From the NCBI RefSeq assembly GCF_003269035.1, contig NZ_QLTK01000024.1:57804-121803 (forward strand): a stretch of 64,000 nucleotides of DNA, in the 5' to 3' direction. The notes beneath the pieces were generated by a model. It was not told the origin of the DNA. It did not search any database and worked only from the letters and a program-made list of their open reading frames with translations. Source of the DNA: Paraburkholderia bryophila. GTDB lineage: Bacteria > Pseudomonadota > Gammaproteobacteria > Burkholderiales > Burkholderiaceae. Positions 50,790 through 59,343 of the stretch are shown here, piece after piece. Each line of letters starts with the position of its first letter. Position 1 is the first letter of the stretch. The position numbers and the translations under genes are program-made.

Positions 50790-51470
50790 TCAGCGATCGC
50801 GCGTTGACGCAACACCCCTAAGAATAAGATCGATGCCCGCGACGAAATCAGCGCGGTCGTCGTGCGTGGGCAACTGGCTCGCCACGCTGCGGGTAAACGG
50901 GTACTCATCCGGATCGAGCTCGGACCACACGGTCGACACCTCACCCAGAAAGTTGGAGCGATCGAGGCCCTGCTCGCGGGCAAAGTGCGTGTTCGCCGCG
51001 TTCTGCCCGCCGACCCCGAGGATGTAACTCAGCAACGCCGACACCGTGGCCCACTCTTCTTCGCGCGGCACACCGAGCGCCCTTAACTGCTGGCCGATGC
51101 GCTCGAACACGCGCACCGTCGGCAGTTGCCCGGGGGCGCGTGTCAGCGCCGAGCCGACCCACGGGTGCTCGTCGATCGCGTCGAACATGGCCAGCGCCAG
51201 CGCGCGAATGCCTGCTTCCGGCGTCGTGCCGTCCACTGGCGCGTTCAGTGTGCGAGCGACGATCGCGTCGCATGCGGCCGTCAGCAGATCGCTCTTGCTC
51301 TCGATGTGCCAGTAAATCGCACCTGGGCCGGTAGCGAGCCGCTCCGACAAGGCCCGGAACGTCAGGCCTTTCTCTCCGCCGCTGTCGAGGACCTCGATAG
51401 CAGCCTCGACGATTCGTTCGGGCGATAGCGAATCCTCTCTACGCTGAACGCTACGGGTTTTCTTTGCCAT
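50790..51470 (-). CDS. TetR family repressor
   Basis: A 226-residue TetR-type regulator. The helix-turn-helix lies at about 18-62 (RIVEAAIEVLDSGGEKGLTF, ALSERLATGPGAIYWHIESK), followed by the TetR_C ligand-binding domain of the tetracycline-repressor type (LDPDEYPFTRSVASQL). The ATG at 51470 has AAGGCGAG upstream; an earlier start at 51485 is possible. It is divergent from the Tet(X)-like monooxygenase gene, with two palindromes in between, so it very likely represses that gene and itself. Confidence 0.9.
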   Translation of the reverse strand: MAKKTRSVQRREDSLSPERIVEAAIEVLDSGGEKGLTFRALSERLATGPGAIYWHIESKSDLLTAACDAIVARTLNAPVDGTTPEAGIRALALAMFDAIDEHPWVGSALTRAPGQLPTVRVFERIGQQLRALGVPREEEWATVSALLSYILGVGGQNAANTHFAREQGLDRSNFLGEVSTVWSELDPDEYPFTRSVASQLPTHDDRADFVAGIDLILRGVASTRDR

Positions 51471-51488
51471 GTCTCGCCTTGACACTTA

Positions 51489-51527
51489 TGGAATGTTGTT
51501 CCAATATTACTATGGAATGCCGTTCCA
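51489..51527. promoter_or_regulatory. Twin TetR operator candidates
   Basis: Two 15-bp dyads with identical arms, TGGAA-N5-TTCCA, at 51489-51503 (spacer TGTTG) and 51513-51527 (spacer TGCCG). Centres are 24 bp apart. They lie between the tetR start and the monooxygenase start. Confidence 0.75.
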
Positions 51528-51581
51528 GAGACTGCCTTCTGCAGGTTCTCTGGGCGTCTCCGACTGCTCAAGGGAATCAGG

Positions 51582-52715
51582 ATGGACACTTCAATTGCGA
51601 TCATCGGCGCGGGGCTCGGCGGGCTGACGCTGGCGCGGGTTCTCCATGTTCATGGCATCGCCGCGACGATCTACGAAGCGGAAGCCTCCGCCGACGCGCG
51701 AGCGCAGGGCGGCATGCTGGATATCCACGAAAACAACGGGCAGCTCGCGCTCAAGGCAGCGGGACTCTTCGATCGATTCGTCGAGATCATCCATCCGGGC
51801 GGTCAGGCAACGCGGGTGCTCGACAAGGACGGCGCGGTTCTGCTCGACCATCCCGACGACGGTTCGGGCGGCCGGCCAGAGGTGCCGCGCGGCGCGCTCC
51901 GCCGGATTCTGCTCGACTCGCTTCCTGCCGACACGGTGCGCTGGGGGCACAAGGTCACCGAGGTGGCCGCGCTCGGCGGTGGACGGCATGGGCTGACGTT
52001 TGCCAACGGCGCTACGGTCACTACCGATCTACTCGTTGGCGCCGACGGCGCATGGTCGAAAATCCGCGCGCTCGTTTCGGATGCCAGGCCGACGTATGTC
52101 GGTACGTCGTTCATCGAGACCTACCTGTTCGATAGCGACACCCGTCACAAGGCAAGCGCGGCAGCGGTGGGCGGTGGCGCATTGTTCGCGATGACGCCGG
52201 GCAAGGGCATTGCCGCGCACCGTGAGCCCGATGGCGTGCTGCATACGTATGTGCAATTAAACAAGCCCAAGGACTGGATCGACAGCATCGACTTCTCCGA
52301 GCCGGCGACGGCCCTGGCTCGCGTGGCGGAAGAGTTCGATGGCTGGGCCGTGGCGTTGAAAGCCTTGATAACCGATGGTGAAACCGACCCGGTGCCGCGC
52401 CCTATTCATGCGCTACCGGTCGAGCACCGATGGTCGCGCGTGCCCGGCGTGACGCTGCTCGGCGATGCGGCGCATCTGATGGCGCCGTCCGGCGAAGGGG
52501 CGAACCTCGCCATGTTCGACGGTGCTGAACTGGCGAAGGCTTTAATCGCTAATCAGGGGAATGTAGAAGTCGCGCTTCTCGCGTATGAAAAAGAATTGTT
52601 TCCGCGCAGCGCGTTCGAAGCCAGGGAGGCGGTAGGTATTCTGGATATCTGCCTAGGCTCTGACGCACCACAGAGTCTGGTCGACATGCTGGCTAATTAT
52701 CAGGCGGTCGAGTAA
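51582..52715 (+). CDS. FAD-dependent monooxygenase, Tet(X)-like
   Basis: A 377-residue class A flavoprotein hydroxylase. IAIIGAGLGGLTLARVLHVH is the FAD-binding GxGxxG, QGGMLDIHENNGQLALKAAG and PRGALRRILLDSL match the FAD and substrate region of the Tet(X) group, LLVGADGAWSKIR is the DG motif and LLGDAAHLMAPSGEGANLAM the GD motif. Tet(X) inactivates tetracyclines; this protein has the same layout and length (Tet(X) 388), but environmental homologues have other substrates, so the activity is unproven. It is divergent from a TetR-type repressor with twin operators. Confidence 0.88.
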   Translation: MDTSIAIIGAGLGGLTLARVLHVHGIAATIYEAEASADARAQGGMLDIHENNGQLALKAAGLFDRFVEIIHPGGQATRVLDKDGAVLLDHPDDGSGGRPEVPRGALRRILLDSLPADTVRWGHKVTEVAALGGGRHGLTFANGATVTTDLLVGADGAWSKIRALVSDARPTYVGTSFIETYLFDSDTRHKASAAAVGGGALFAMTPGKGIAAHREPDGVLHTYVQLNKPKDWIDSIDFSEPATALARVAEEFDGWAVALKALITDGETDPVPRPIHALPVEHRWSRVPGVTLLGDAAHLMAPSGEGANLAMFDGAELAKALIANQGNVEVALLAYEKELFPRSAFEAREAVGILDICLGSDAPQSLVDMLANYQAVE

Positions 52716-52756
52716 GGGGACGATTGGGCGGGTCGCGTTACCGCTGATTGAAGCGA

Positions 52757-53119
52757 TTACCCGCCGGCCCGCTTCGCGCTGTGGCCGTATTTTTTTAACG
52801 CCTCGATGACGCGTTCGCAATGATCGCCCTGCACTTCAATCACGCCGTCCTTGACCGTTCCGCCCGTACCGCAGGCCGTACGCAATTGTTTGCCGAGCAC
52901 CGCCAGGGCAACGGGATCGAGCGCCAGGCCTTTGACGATTGTCACGCTCTTTCCACCGCGGCCTTTGGTTTCGCGACTCACTCGCACGACGCCGTCACCT
53001 GCGGGTAACTTTTTGGCCAGTGTCTTGCAAACACATTCCGCGCGTACCTGCCGACAGTCGGGACACATGCGCCCGCCTTCGGTCGAATAGACGAGGCCGC
53101 TTTTTGAACTGCTCTTCAT
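52757..53119 (-). CDS. SUI1/YciH family translation factor
   Basis: A 120-residue protein of the bacterial eIF1 (SUI1) family. An N-terminal segment with four Cys (RMCPDCRQVRAECVC) suggests a small zinc ribbon, and the SUI1 domain covers about 45-115 (KGRGGKSVTIVKGLALD, LRTACGTGGTVKDGVIEVQG). It is thought to help start-codon selection by the ribosome. The ATG at 53119 is used; a TTG at 53140 would add seven residues. Convergent with the monooxygenase gene. Confidence 0.9.
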   Translation of the reverse strand: MKSSSKSGLVYSTEGGRMCPDCRQVRAECVCKTLAKKLPAGDGVVRVSRETKGRGGKSVTIVKGLALDPVALAVLGKQLRTACGTGGTVKDGVIEVQGDHCERVIEALKKYGHSAKRAGG

Positions 53120-53258
53120 GATTGGCTTACTGGAAGACAAGGAGATCGGGAACGCGAGGAGTTTAGCAGGCGCGTTGATGTGATCGTCGCGGGCGTAACT
53201 GCAGAACTCTTGCCTCGCGTCGCCGATGGGGTGTCAGAGTTTCCGAGCCACGAAACGA

Positions 53259-53286
53259 GGGCGCCGGTCGTCACGACCCGGCGCCC
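53259..53286. terminator. GC-rich hairpin
   Basis: Arms GGGCGCCGGTCG and CGACCCGGCGCCC, one bulged base, 3-base loop. It lies 98 bp downstream of the secreted protein gene at 53.4-53.7 kb on the minus strand and may end its transcript. Confidence 0.5.
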
Positions 53287-53383
53287 CGCACGATTAATTT
53301 GCTTGATCGCTTATTGGCGGTTAACTCCCCGCGGTTTATTCGCGACTAGTTCTTCGCCTTGATCAAGCCACTGCTACCGACTA

Positions 53384-53704
53384 CTACTGACCCGCGGCCG
53401 GCGACACGACGCTCGGCCTTGCCAGCGTGTTGTTGCTCTTCGGCGCGCTGTTGGTCGAGGTACTGTTCGTGCTGCTCGGCAGGCCCGAATTCGGCGCGCC
53501 CATGACCCTGCCGCTATCCGAGTTCGGCGTGCCCGGCGTACCGTACCCGCTGTTTGCGCCGTTCATCGGATTCATCTGGTTCGCCGGACTTGCCGTGCTC
53601 CCTGACGACCCGCTGTTCGAACCGCCGGCCGCTTGGGCATGAGCACCGCCCGACAGCGTGAGTGCGGCGACGGCCGCGATTAATGCGCTGGTTGCCTTGT
53701 TCAT
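53384..53704 (-). CDS. Secreted Ser/Asn/Gly-rich small protein
   Basis: A 106-residue protein. MNKATSALIAAVAALTLSGG followed by A-H-A is a signal peptide. The mature part is low-complexity (SNSGSSGSTASPANQMNPMN and then Gly/Pro/Ser/Asn segments) with no folded domain visible. GAGGG lies 8 bases before the ATG, which supports translation. Function unknown; many Burkholderiaceae encode such small exported proteins. Confidence 0.7.
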   Translation of the reverse strand: MNKATSALIAAVAALTLSGGAHAQAAGGSNSGSSGSTASPANQMNPMNGANSGYGTPGTPNSDSGRVMGAPNSGLPSSTNSTSTNSAPKSNNTLARPSVVSPAAGQ

Positions 53705-54396
53705 GATCCATCCCTCCTCGATCGGATTGGAAAATCGACGCAGACGAACGTCGTCTGCTTGACCATGAATCGAGCAAGCGGTGTGCCGCGCGATTGTGGG
53801 GATGCATCAGGGGCTGCGCGAATACGTGTATGGCTGCTGCAAAGCGGATGCATTTACCGCGCGGATTCGGGTTGAACGCGTCGAGGTCGGAAAAACTCGG
53901 ACTTTTTGTGTCGTGCAGCGAAGTTTTTCATGGAAAAAACTAACGGATTCTTCGCCCGATTGCCCCGAGAATTGACCATGAGGCCGGCGGCATTCAACGA
54001 AGAAAATCGAGCGCGCGTGGTAATTTGGTCATGCTTTATTCGGTGTAGCATCGCGACCAATCACGACATTGCTGGCACTTAGGAGGTTCGTAGGTGAAAG
54101 CTCTCTGCGAATGGATATTCAAGCAACATAACTTCAAATCCTGTTCGCAAGAGAATCATGTCCGACACGACAAACGATCCGACATTCCCGTTCGACGAGC
54201 GTGTCCCTCGCTGTGCCGACCGTGTCTGACAGTACGCGGCCAGTTCCAGACGCTCGACATGACCGCCAGATTCGCCGACAATCATGCGTCGACATTCCGA
54301 CGGTCCACCAGGTATCTGTCCTCGCGCCTGGGCGACTTCCGGGCCCGGCTGGCAACGGGTGGTTGAAGCGATTGCCGTATCTCCGCGAGAGCAAGC
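53705..54396. other. 690-bp region without a recognised gene
   Basis: AT-richer at 53870-54060. A GTG at 54094 with a consensus AGGAGG 7 bases upstream opens a 90-codon frame to 54366, but the product is Arg/Cys/Ser-rich, has no recognisable domain and looks like out-of-frame sequence. It may be remnant DNA. Confidence 0.4.
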
Positions 54397-54801
54397 GTGT
54401 TTTCTCATGTCTTTTTCAGCGTTAGTGATTTCGAGCGCGCCTTGCGCTTCTACGATGCCGTGATGGGCAGCCTGGGCGTCGAATTGCGTTTCTGCGACCG
54501 GGATAGGCCATGGGCCGGGTGGCACAGTGCAGACAGCGCGCGCCCCTTCTTCGTTATCTGCCAGCCCTTTAACTGACAGCCACATCATCCGGGCAATGGA
54601 CAAATGATCGCCTTCGCAGCAAGCTCCAGGGCGGTTGTCCGATCTGCCTACCAGATAGCATTGGACAATGGCGGTAGCTGCGAAGGTCCGCCTGGGCTGC
54701 GGCCGCAATATCATGAAAATTACTACGGTGCGTACTTTCGCGACCCTGAGGGAAACAAACTCTGCGTTGCCAGTCACGTCCCTGCGTTCGATGGGGCATG
54801 A
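54397..54801 (+). pseudogene. VOC family protein gene interrupted by an in-frame TGA
   Basis: One continuous reading frame encodes a complete VOC (glyoxalase-like) protein of about 134 residues except for a single TGA at 54574-54576. Before it: SHVFFSVSDFERALRFYDAV and AGWHSADSARPFFVICQPFN. After it, in the same frame: QPHHPGNGQMIAFAASSRAV and GPPGLRPQYHENYYGAYFRD followed by P-E-G-N-K-L-C-V. Homologues usually have Gly at the stop position (F-D/N-G-Q-P), so one change from GGA to TGA explains it. The start is GTG at 54397. The product is expected to be truncated at 59 residues and non-functional. Confidence 0.82.
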
Positions 54802-54884
54802 AGCCCCTCTCAGGGTGCATGACGGAGTTCAGCGGACGCAGACCCGATAGTTGTGCTTGCAACGGCGTGCGAGAAAATCAGATC

Positions 54885-55229
54885 ATGACAACTATTCCAA
54901 ACGATGTTCTTCACATCTCCGAGGCGGAAGCGTCTGGCCTGCTGTCCAAGCTCCCGCTGCCGTTTAGCGTTCTGTTCGAGCGTGGCGACGTATCAATCGA
55001 GCTGTATGCGCCACGAGGTTCAGACAAGCAATCGCCACATACGCGCGATGAGCTTTACATCATTGCCTCAGGTTCGGGAACGTTCCGCCGCGCGGACCAC
55101 GTCCTTGAATTCAGCAGCGGCGATCTGCTCTTCGTGCCCGCGCATGTGGATCATCGATTTGAGAGCTTCAGTGATGATTTCAGGACTTGGGTAATCTTCT
55201 TCGGCCCAGAAGGCGGCGTTCAGACGTGA
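54885..55229 (+). CDS. Cupin domain protein
   Basis: A 114-residue single cupin. SPHTRDELYIIASGSGTFRR carries motif 1 (H-x-x-x-E, a shortened metal-ligand set) and GDLLFVPAHVDHRFESFS motif 2 with the C-terminal His. It could be a metal-dependent small enzyme or sugar-binding sensor; substrate unknown. The ribosome-binding site is weak. It lies 83 bp after the broken VOC gene on the same strand. Confidence 0.82.
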   Translation: MTTIPNDVLHISEAEASGLLSKLPLPFSVLFERGDVSIELYAPRGSDKQSPHTRDELYIIASGSGTFRRADHVLEFSSGDLLFVPAHVDHRFESFSDDFRTWVIFFGPEGGVQT

Positions 55230-55424
55230 ACGAACGTCCGCTTCCGCGAACAGCGAATGTCCCTAACAGGTCGACATGTGGCTGGCGCGGTGAGCAGCAC
55301 GCAGCCAGGAAGTGTCATCCACTCCGGGGCTCTGAATGGCCAGTGTTAGCTGAGTCGCCTGATCAGGTGACTGGGTCCTCGCGCGCAGGAAATCAGTATC
55401 TGGCAACCACAATAAGGAGTTGTC

Positions 55425-56504
55425 ATGCACAGCACGCTTCGTTCGGTTCTGTCCTGTTTCGTCGCTGCGACGACTCTTGTCAGTCTGCCCGTCGCGTCGT
55501 TTGCCTGTACGCGTGTTGTCTATCTGGGCGACAACAACGATGTCATCACGGCCCGATCAATGGACTGGAAACTCGACGTGGCCACCAATCTCTATATCCT
55601 GCCGCGCGGCATCGCTCGCACTGGAGAAGCGGGTCCGAACTCGCTCAAATGGACCGCAAAATACGGTAGTGTCGTGGCCACGGGCTACGACGTCTCCACC
55701 ACCGACGGTATGAACGAAAAGGGCCTGGCTGCCGAGCTGCTCTGGCTCGTCGAATCGCAATACCCCGCCTACGACAGGAACTCGAAACCCGGCCTCACCA
55801 TCGCCGCGTGGGCGCAGTACGTGCTCGACAACTTTGCGACCGTCTCAGAAGCCGTTGCCGCACTTGAGAAGCAGCCCTTCACGGTCGTGAGCGACAACGT
55901 GCCCGGCGAGCAGCGACTTGCCACGCTGCACCTGTCCATGTCGGATGCCACCGGTGACAGTGCCATCGTCGAATACATCAACGGCCGGCAGATCATCCAC
56001 CATGGGCGGCAGTACCAGGTCATGACCAACTCGCCGACCTTCGACGAACAACTCGCACTGAACGAATACTGGAAGCGGATTGGCGGCACGTCGTGGCTGC
56101 CCGGGACGAATCGCTCGGCGGATCGCTTTGCGCGTGCTTCCTTCTACATCAATGCCATCCCGAAGAGCGAGGATCCCGTTGTCGCGCTCGCCAGCGTCTT
56201 CAGCGTGATCCGGAACGTGTCGGTGCCGTTCGGGATCACGACGCCGGATGAACCGAACATCTCGTCCACCCGCTGGCGTACGGTCGTCGACCACAAGCGC
56301 ATGCTCTACTTCTTCGAGTCCGCGCTGACGCCCAACACTTTCTGGGTCGATCTTAAGAAGGTCGATTTCTCCACTGGCGCCCCCGTCAAGCGACTCGATC
56401 TCGGCAAGGACCAGCGCAATACGTTTAACGGTGAAGTCTCTGCGGACTTCCAGCCCGCAGCGCCGTTTAAGTTCCTCGGGCTCGATGCCGACAAGTCGCA
56501 CTGA
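55425..56504 (+). CDS. Secreted Ntn hydrolase, choloylglycine hydrolase/penicillin V acylase family
   Basis: A 359-residue linear-amide C-N hydrolase. A signal peptide (SCFVAATTLVSLPVASFA) ends directly before Cys28, which becomes the N-terminal nucleophile after cleavage: C-T-R-V-V-Y. RSMDWKLD holds the conserved Arg and Asp, DGMNEKGLAAELLWL the first Asn region, and MTNSPTFDEQL the second Asn. Gram-negative members often cleave penicillin V or acyl-homoserine lactones rather than bile salts, so quorum quenching is possible but unproven. AAGGAG is 5 bases before the ATG. It forms its own transcription unit. Confidence 0.9.
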   Translation: MHSTLRSVLSCFVAATTLVSLPVASFACTRVVYLGDNNDVITARSMDWKLDVATNLYILPRGIARTGEAGPNSLKWTAKYGSVVATGYDVSTTDGMNEKGLAAELLWLVESQYPAYDRNSKPGLTIAAWAQYVLDNFATVSEAVAALEKQPFTVVSDNVPGEQRLATLHLSMSDATGDSAIVEYINGRQIIHHGRQYQVMTNSPTFDEQLALNEYWKRIGGTSWLPGTNRSADRFARASFYINAIPKSEDPVVALASVFSVIRNVSVPFGITTPDEPNISSTRWRTVVDHKRMLYFFESALTPNTFWVDLKKVDFSTGAPVKRLDLGKDQRNTFNGEVSADFQPAAPFKFLGLDADKSH

Positions 56505-56815
56505 CTTCCTGTGCTGTCCGCACCTCGCGTTCAGCGGTGCCCGCTGGGCTCGGTTGGCGACTGGACGCTCGGGAACGATCATTGAAATAGGGTTCGCCAA
56601 GGGCCGATTCGGGTCCGCTACAGCGGCCACGTTGGACAGACGTCGGGCCACAAAGTGACACTCGACGAACTGCCTGCATGGTCGACAATTGATCCTCACT
56701 TCACCTACGATTTCGTGTTCATGTTGAGACGAACAGTCACCACGTTTCTATGCATGGCTTTGTTTGCGGGCAACGCAGCAGCTTCGGAGCCGTTACAAAG
56801 GCCACAGGGCCGATA
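56505..56815. other. Intergenic region with an orphan signal-peptide ORF
   Basis: About 310 bp. A 30-codon frame at 56721-56813 encodes a good signal peptide (MLRRTVTTFLCMALFAGNAA) and stops 2 bp before the next gene, in another frame. This could be the former N-terminus of that gene separated by a frameshift, or chance. Nothing else seen. Confidence 0.4.
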
Positions 56816-57106
56816 ATGATGGTCCATTTCGACTATTACCCCAAAGATTTGCCGCGAATTCACGCGCTGGAACATCGGCTAGAAAGCGCGATAAAGCTTG
56901 CGGGTGTTGGCGAACTCGGTGAGACCGAATTTCACCTTGACGGCAATGACGGTTATTTTTATATGTACGGCCCCGATCCCGATCGACTGTATGTCGTGGT
57001 AAGTCCCATCCTGAAATCGTCCCGCATGATGACAGACGCAGAAGTCACGAAACGATATGGTTCCCGCACCGAAACGTTCGTGATACACCGGGGCGGCCTG
57101 CAATAA
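56816..57106 (+). CDS. Conserved hypothetical small protein
   Basis: A 96-residue protein beginning MMVHFDYYPKDLPRIHALEH and containing the FHLDGNDGYFYMYGPDPDRL segment. It resembles a conserved Burkholderiaceae family of unknown function with an alternating beta pattern and no membrane segment. The start is one of two adjacent ATGs (56816, 56819). An out-of-frame signal-peptide ORF ends just before it, so the protein may once have been exported. The in-frame extension to 56750 is not protein-like. Confidence 0.6.
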   Translation: MMVHFDYYPKDLPRIHALEHRLESAIKLAGVGELGETEFHLDGNDGYFYMYGPDPDRLYVVVSPILKSSRMMTDAEVTKRYGSRTETFVIHRGGLQ

Positions 57107-58031
57107 CGGCGCGAATTTGCGAACTCGGCAGGAGCAAGCGAGTGCGGTTTGCGTTGGAGCGTGTACGGCCAGCAGCGGACCTTCGAGGTGGCCACACAAA
57201 TCGTTGCCGACCGGGGCTGGTTGGAGACTGTTCGTCGCATCGCTATCGAACTGCCGGTACGTAAATTCGCGATTTTTCCTGTCCCTCGACCATCGCGTGG
57301 CCGTGGTAGTCGATCCATGATTGCTCACAACGGATTGAATCGGGGAGGCCCATAAAAGCGTTGACGGGTGTGACGCATGCTTTGAAGGCAACGCTCGCGG
57401 GAGCGGATATGACGTCCATTGAGACGTCTATATCTTTCTCGGTAGTGGTCGGCGTGTCCGACGACAAGGTTGCCTACCTTGAACTCAAGTCGTAGCCATG
57501 GATCGCCACCCCGATCGATCCCATGATCAACAATCCCAACGGTTGCAGTCTTTCCGTCGGGCAGCGCGCACAAAAATGGAGATGCCTCAAAGTGCTTCAG
57601 AAATGCACCGCTTTCATACATGTCGTGCGCCTGCAACATCTGGAGATTCCTACAGCTTACATCCGTGCAAACACTCCACGTTGTGGCGGTATCAACTGTC
57701 ACCCCATTTGCCACGGATTTTCATATATATGTCTCGTCGATCCGCCATGAACGACCAGCGAATCTCGCAAACCGATCCTCACACATGCCTATGCTTGCTG
57801 GCGTGGCGCAATCAGTTCAGTCGTAGACAACAGGAAGCTGCGAAGGCGCGGCCTCACCGGTCGCTCGACAGACCGCCGGCTCACTCGTTTTTACACGGCC
57901 TCGGCCACTTTAAGCCCCTCGCATACTGAGCGCGAATGACCGCTTTCGACCGGAAACCTAAGAAAAGCTGTAATCTTCCAGACGACGTATCCAATTCGGG
58001 AGATTGGAAAGACCTTCAATGGGAGACTCCG
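57107..58031. other. 920-bp region with degraded coding traces
   Basis: No complete gene recognised. Protein-like fragments appear in different frames: on the plus strand WSVYGQQRTFEVATQIVADR and on (57149-57270) and ALKATLAGADMTSIETSISF and on (57380-57498); on the minus strand PFLCALPDGKTATVGIVDHG and on (57470-57620). They do not join into one frame. The picture fits decayed genes. Confidence 0.4.
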
Positions 58032-58517
58032 ATGACGGTAATTCGACCGATCGCCGTTGCGATCGCTTTGACCATCAGTGGTGCACCAGTGGCCTACGCC
58101 CAGGCCACCACGACACTGCTGTGCCAAGGATCTGGATCGGTGCTGGAATCGCAAGTATCGAACGGAATGGAATACGACAACAAGACGCACAGCTATAACA
58201 AAAGCACGAACAGCTCAACCACGGGACGCCGACCTTTCAACGGTACCGCGAATGTCGAGATCGCGGGCGGCAGTGTGAGGATTCGGGTACCTCACGAAAT
58301 CATGCCCGAAATCAACAGTGCTCGTGATGGGTGGTTCACGCTCAACGAAGCCTTTGTCGGTGAAAGGGAGATCACCGGTACGCTTAGACTGAATATGGTC
58401 AACAGGGCGAAAGTCCGCATCGATCGAATGACGGGGCAACTAACCCTTGCAAGCGGGTTCGAGGATTTCGACGCCACTTGCACCAAGGTCGAGACAAACA
58501 CAGGACCAAAATTTTAA
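58032..58517 (+). CDS. Hypothetical secreted protein
   Basis: A 161-residue protein with a signal peptide (VAIALTISGAPVAYA, cleaved before QATTTLL). The mature protein is beta-rich, contains a pair of cysteines (LLCQGSG near the start and DATCTKV near the end) that could form a disulfide, and a conserved-looking REITGTLRLNMVNRAKVRID segment. It resembles small Burkholderia exported proteins of unknown role. GGGAG lies 7 bases before the ATG. Confidence 0.72.
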   Translation: MTVIRPIAVAIALTISGAPVAYAQATTTLLCQGSGSVLESQVSNGMEYDNKTHSYNKSTNSSTTGRRPFNGTANVEIAGGSVRIRVPHEIMPEINSARDGWFTLNEAFVGEREITGTLRLNMVNRAKVRIDRMTGQLTLASGFEDFDATCTKVETNTGPKF

Positions 58518-58648
58518 AACTTGAGGGAAAAGCGTGTGCCTGGCGCGCTGGGGAGTTCAACGCCTGGCGGGATGATGCACAACTGCAGCGCGAAACCTGG
58601 CGAGCCCACAAGGGGAGATGTGTGCTCTCGTTAGGCGGGCAGTGTCTA

Positions 58649-58966
58649 CTAACGGGCGCTCGGCCGCGCGAGCGGACTCCCTGCGAAGGGGTCGTTCGTC
58701 CAGTCTGCTCCTGCCTGTAGGCGGAGCTTGGAAACCGAACCTGAGGTCAACTCGAAGTGTCCGATGGACTGTCCAGCACTAATAGCCTGCTTCAGCCATT
58801 GAGGCATAGCCCCTTCGCCGCTCCAGCTATCGCCGTTCGCGCTGCGGTAGCGCTCAGCTTCCGGTAAAGCCGCGAGCGCGGTGGCGAGATCGTCCGCGCT
58901 AATGCCGAAGTCTTCCATGCGGTGCCGGAGATAGGCAATCATGCTTTCTCGCTTGCGTTCGTCCAT
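58649..58966 (-). CDS. H-NS-like nucleoid-associated protein, small form
   Basis: A 105-residue protein whose C-terminal half, ERYRSANGDSWSGEGAMPQW and then LKQAI, matches the H-NS family DNA-binding motif (Y-R-x-x-x-G-x-x-W-x-G-x-G-x-x-P-x-W). The N-terminal part (MIAYLRHRMEDFGISADDLA) is a short helical region in place of the long oligomerisation coiled coil, so it may work as a modifier of full-length H-NS. AGAGG precedes the ATG. Several small genes of unknown function follow upstream on the same strand. Such proteins often sit in horizontally acquired DNA. Confidence 0.78.
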   Translation of the reverse strand: MDERKRESMIAYLRHRMEDFGISADDLATALAALPEAERYRSANGDSWSGEGAMPQWLKQAISAGQSIGHFELTSGSVSKLRLQAGADWTNDPFAGSPLARPSAR

Positions 58967-59065
58967 GAACCTCTTTCCTTTTCAATCGTGTCCGATGCCT
59001 GTCTTGACGACATGCGGCGAAGGTCGCGGTATAAGTCCGCTCTTTCGCAATGTTTGCGGTGCCAA

Positions 59066-59302
59066 CTAGTCGTCGGGACCAAGGATGACGTCGATTGACG
59101 CCTGACCCGCGATCTCCGCGACGAAGTAAGCCCAACGACGCGAAAACGGTCCGCCGCGGACTTTGATCCGTTGGCCTAGCGCAGCCACTCCGGGGGTGTG
59201 AGTCGGTCCCTCGATGCGGAACCACGCGTCAAACATGTCTTTGGACGTGGGCACCAGGTCAACATCAATCTCAAACCCGCGATAGTTCACCGTTCTCTGC
59301 AT
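59066..59302 (-). CDS. Conserved hypothetical small protein
   Basis: A 78-residue protein (MQRTVNYRGFEIDVDLVPTS, then IKVRGGPFSRRWAYFVAEIA). It has a beta-strand pattern without membrane segments or known motifs. AGGA lies 5-6 bases before the ATG. It lies between the H-NS-like gene and another hypothetical gene on the same strand, with gaps of 99 and 41 bp. Function unknown. Confidence 0.65.
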   Translation of the reverse strand: MQRTVNYRGFEIDVDLVPTSKDMFDAWFRIEGPTHTPGVAALGQRIKVRGGPFSRRWAYFVAEIAGQASIDVILGPDD

Positions 59303-59343
59303 ACAGTTCCTTCACATTCCACAACTCGGGTTAGTCCGCTGCT

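Noticed and set aside
54094..54366. 90-codon ORF with a consensus AGGAGG before its GTG
   Set aside because: The product looks like out-of-frame sequence and has no domain; the good ribosome-binding site alone is not enough.
54574..54576. TGA in the VOC gene read as selenocysteine
   Set aside because: VOC homologues have Gly here, not Cys, and no selenocysteine element was recognised; a nonsense change is simpler.
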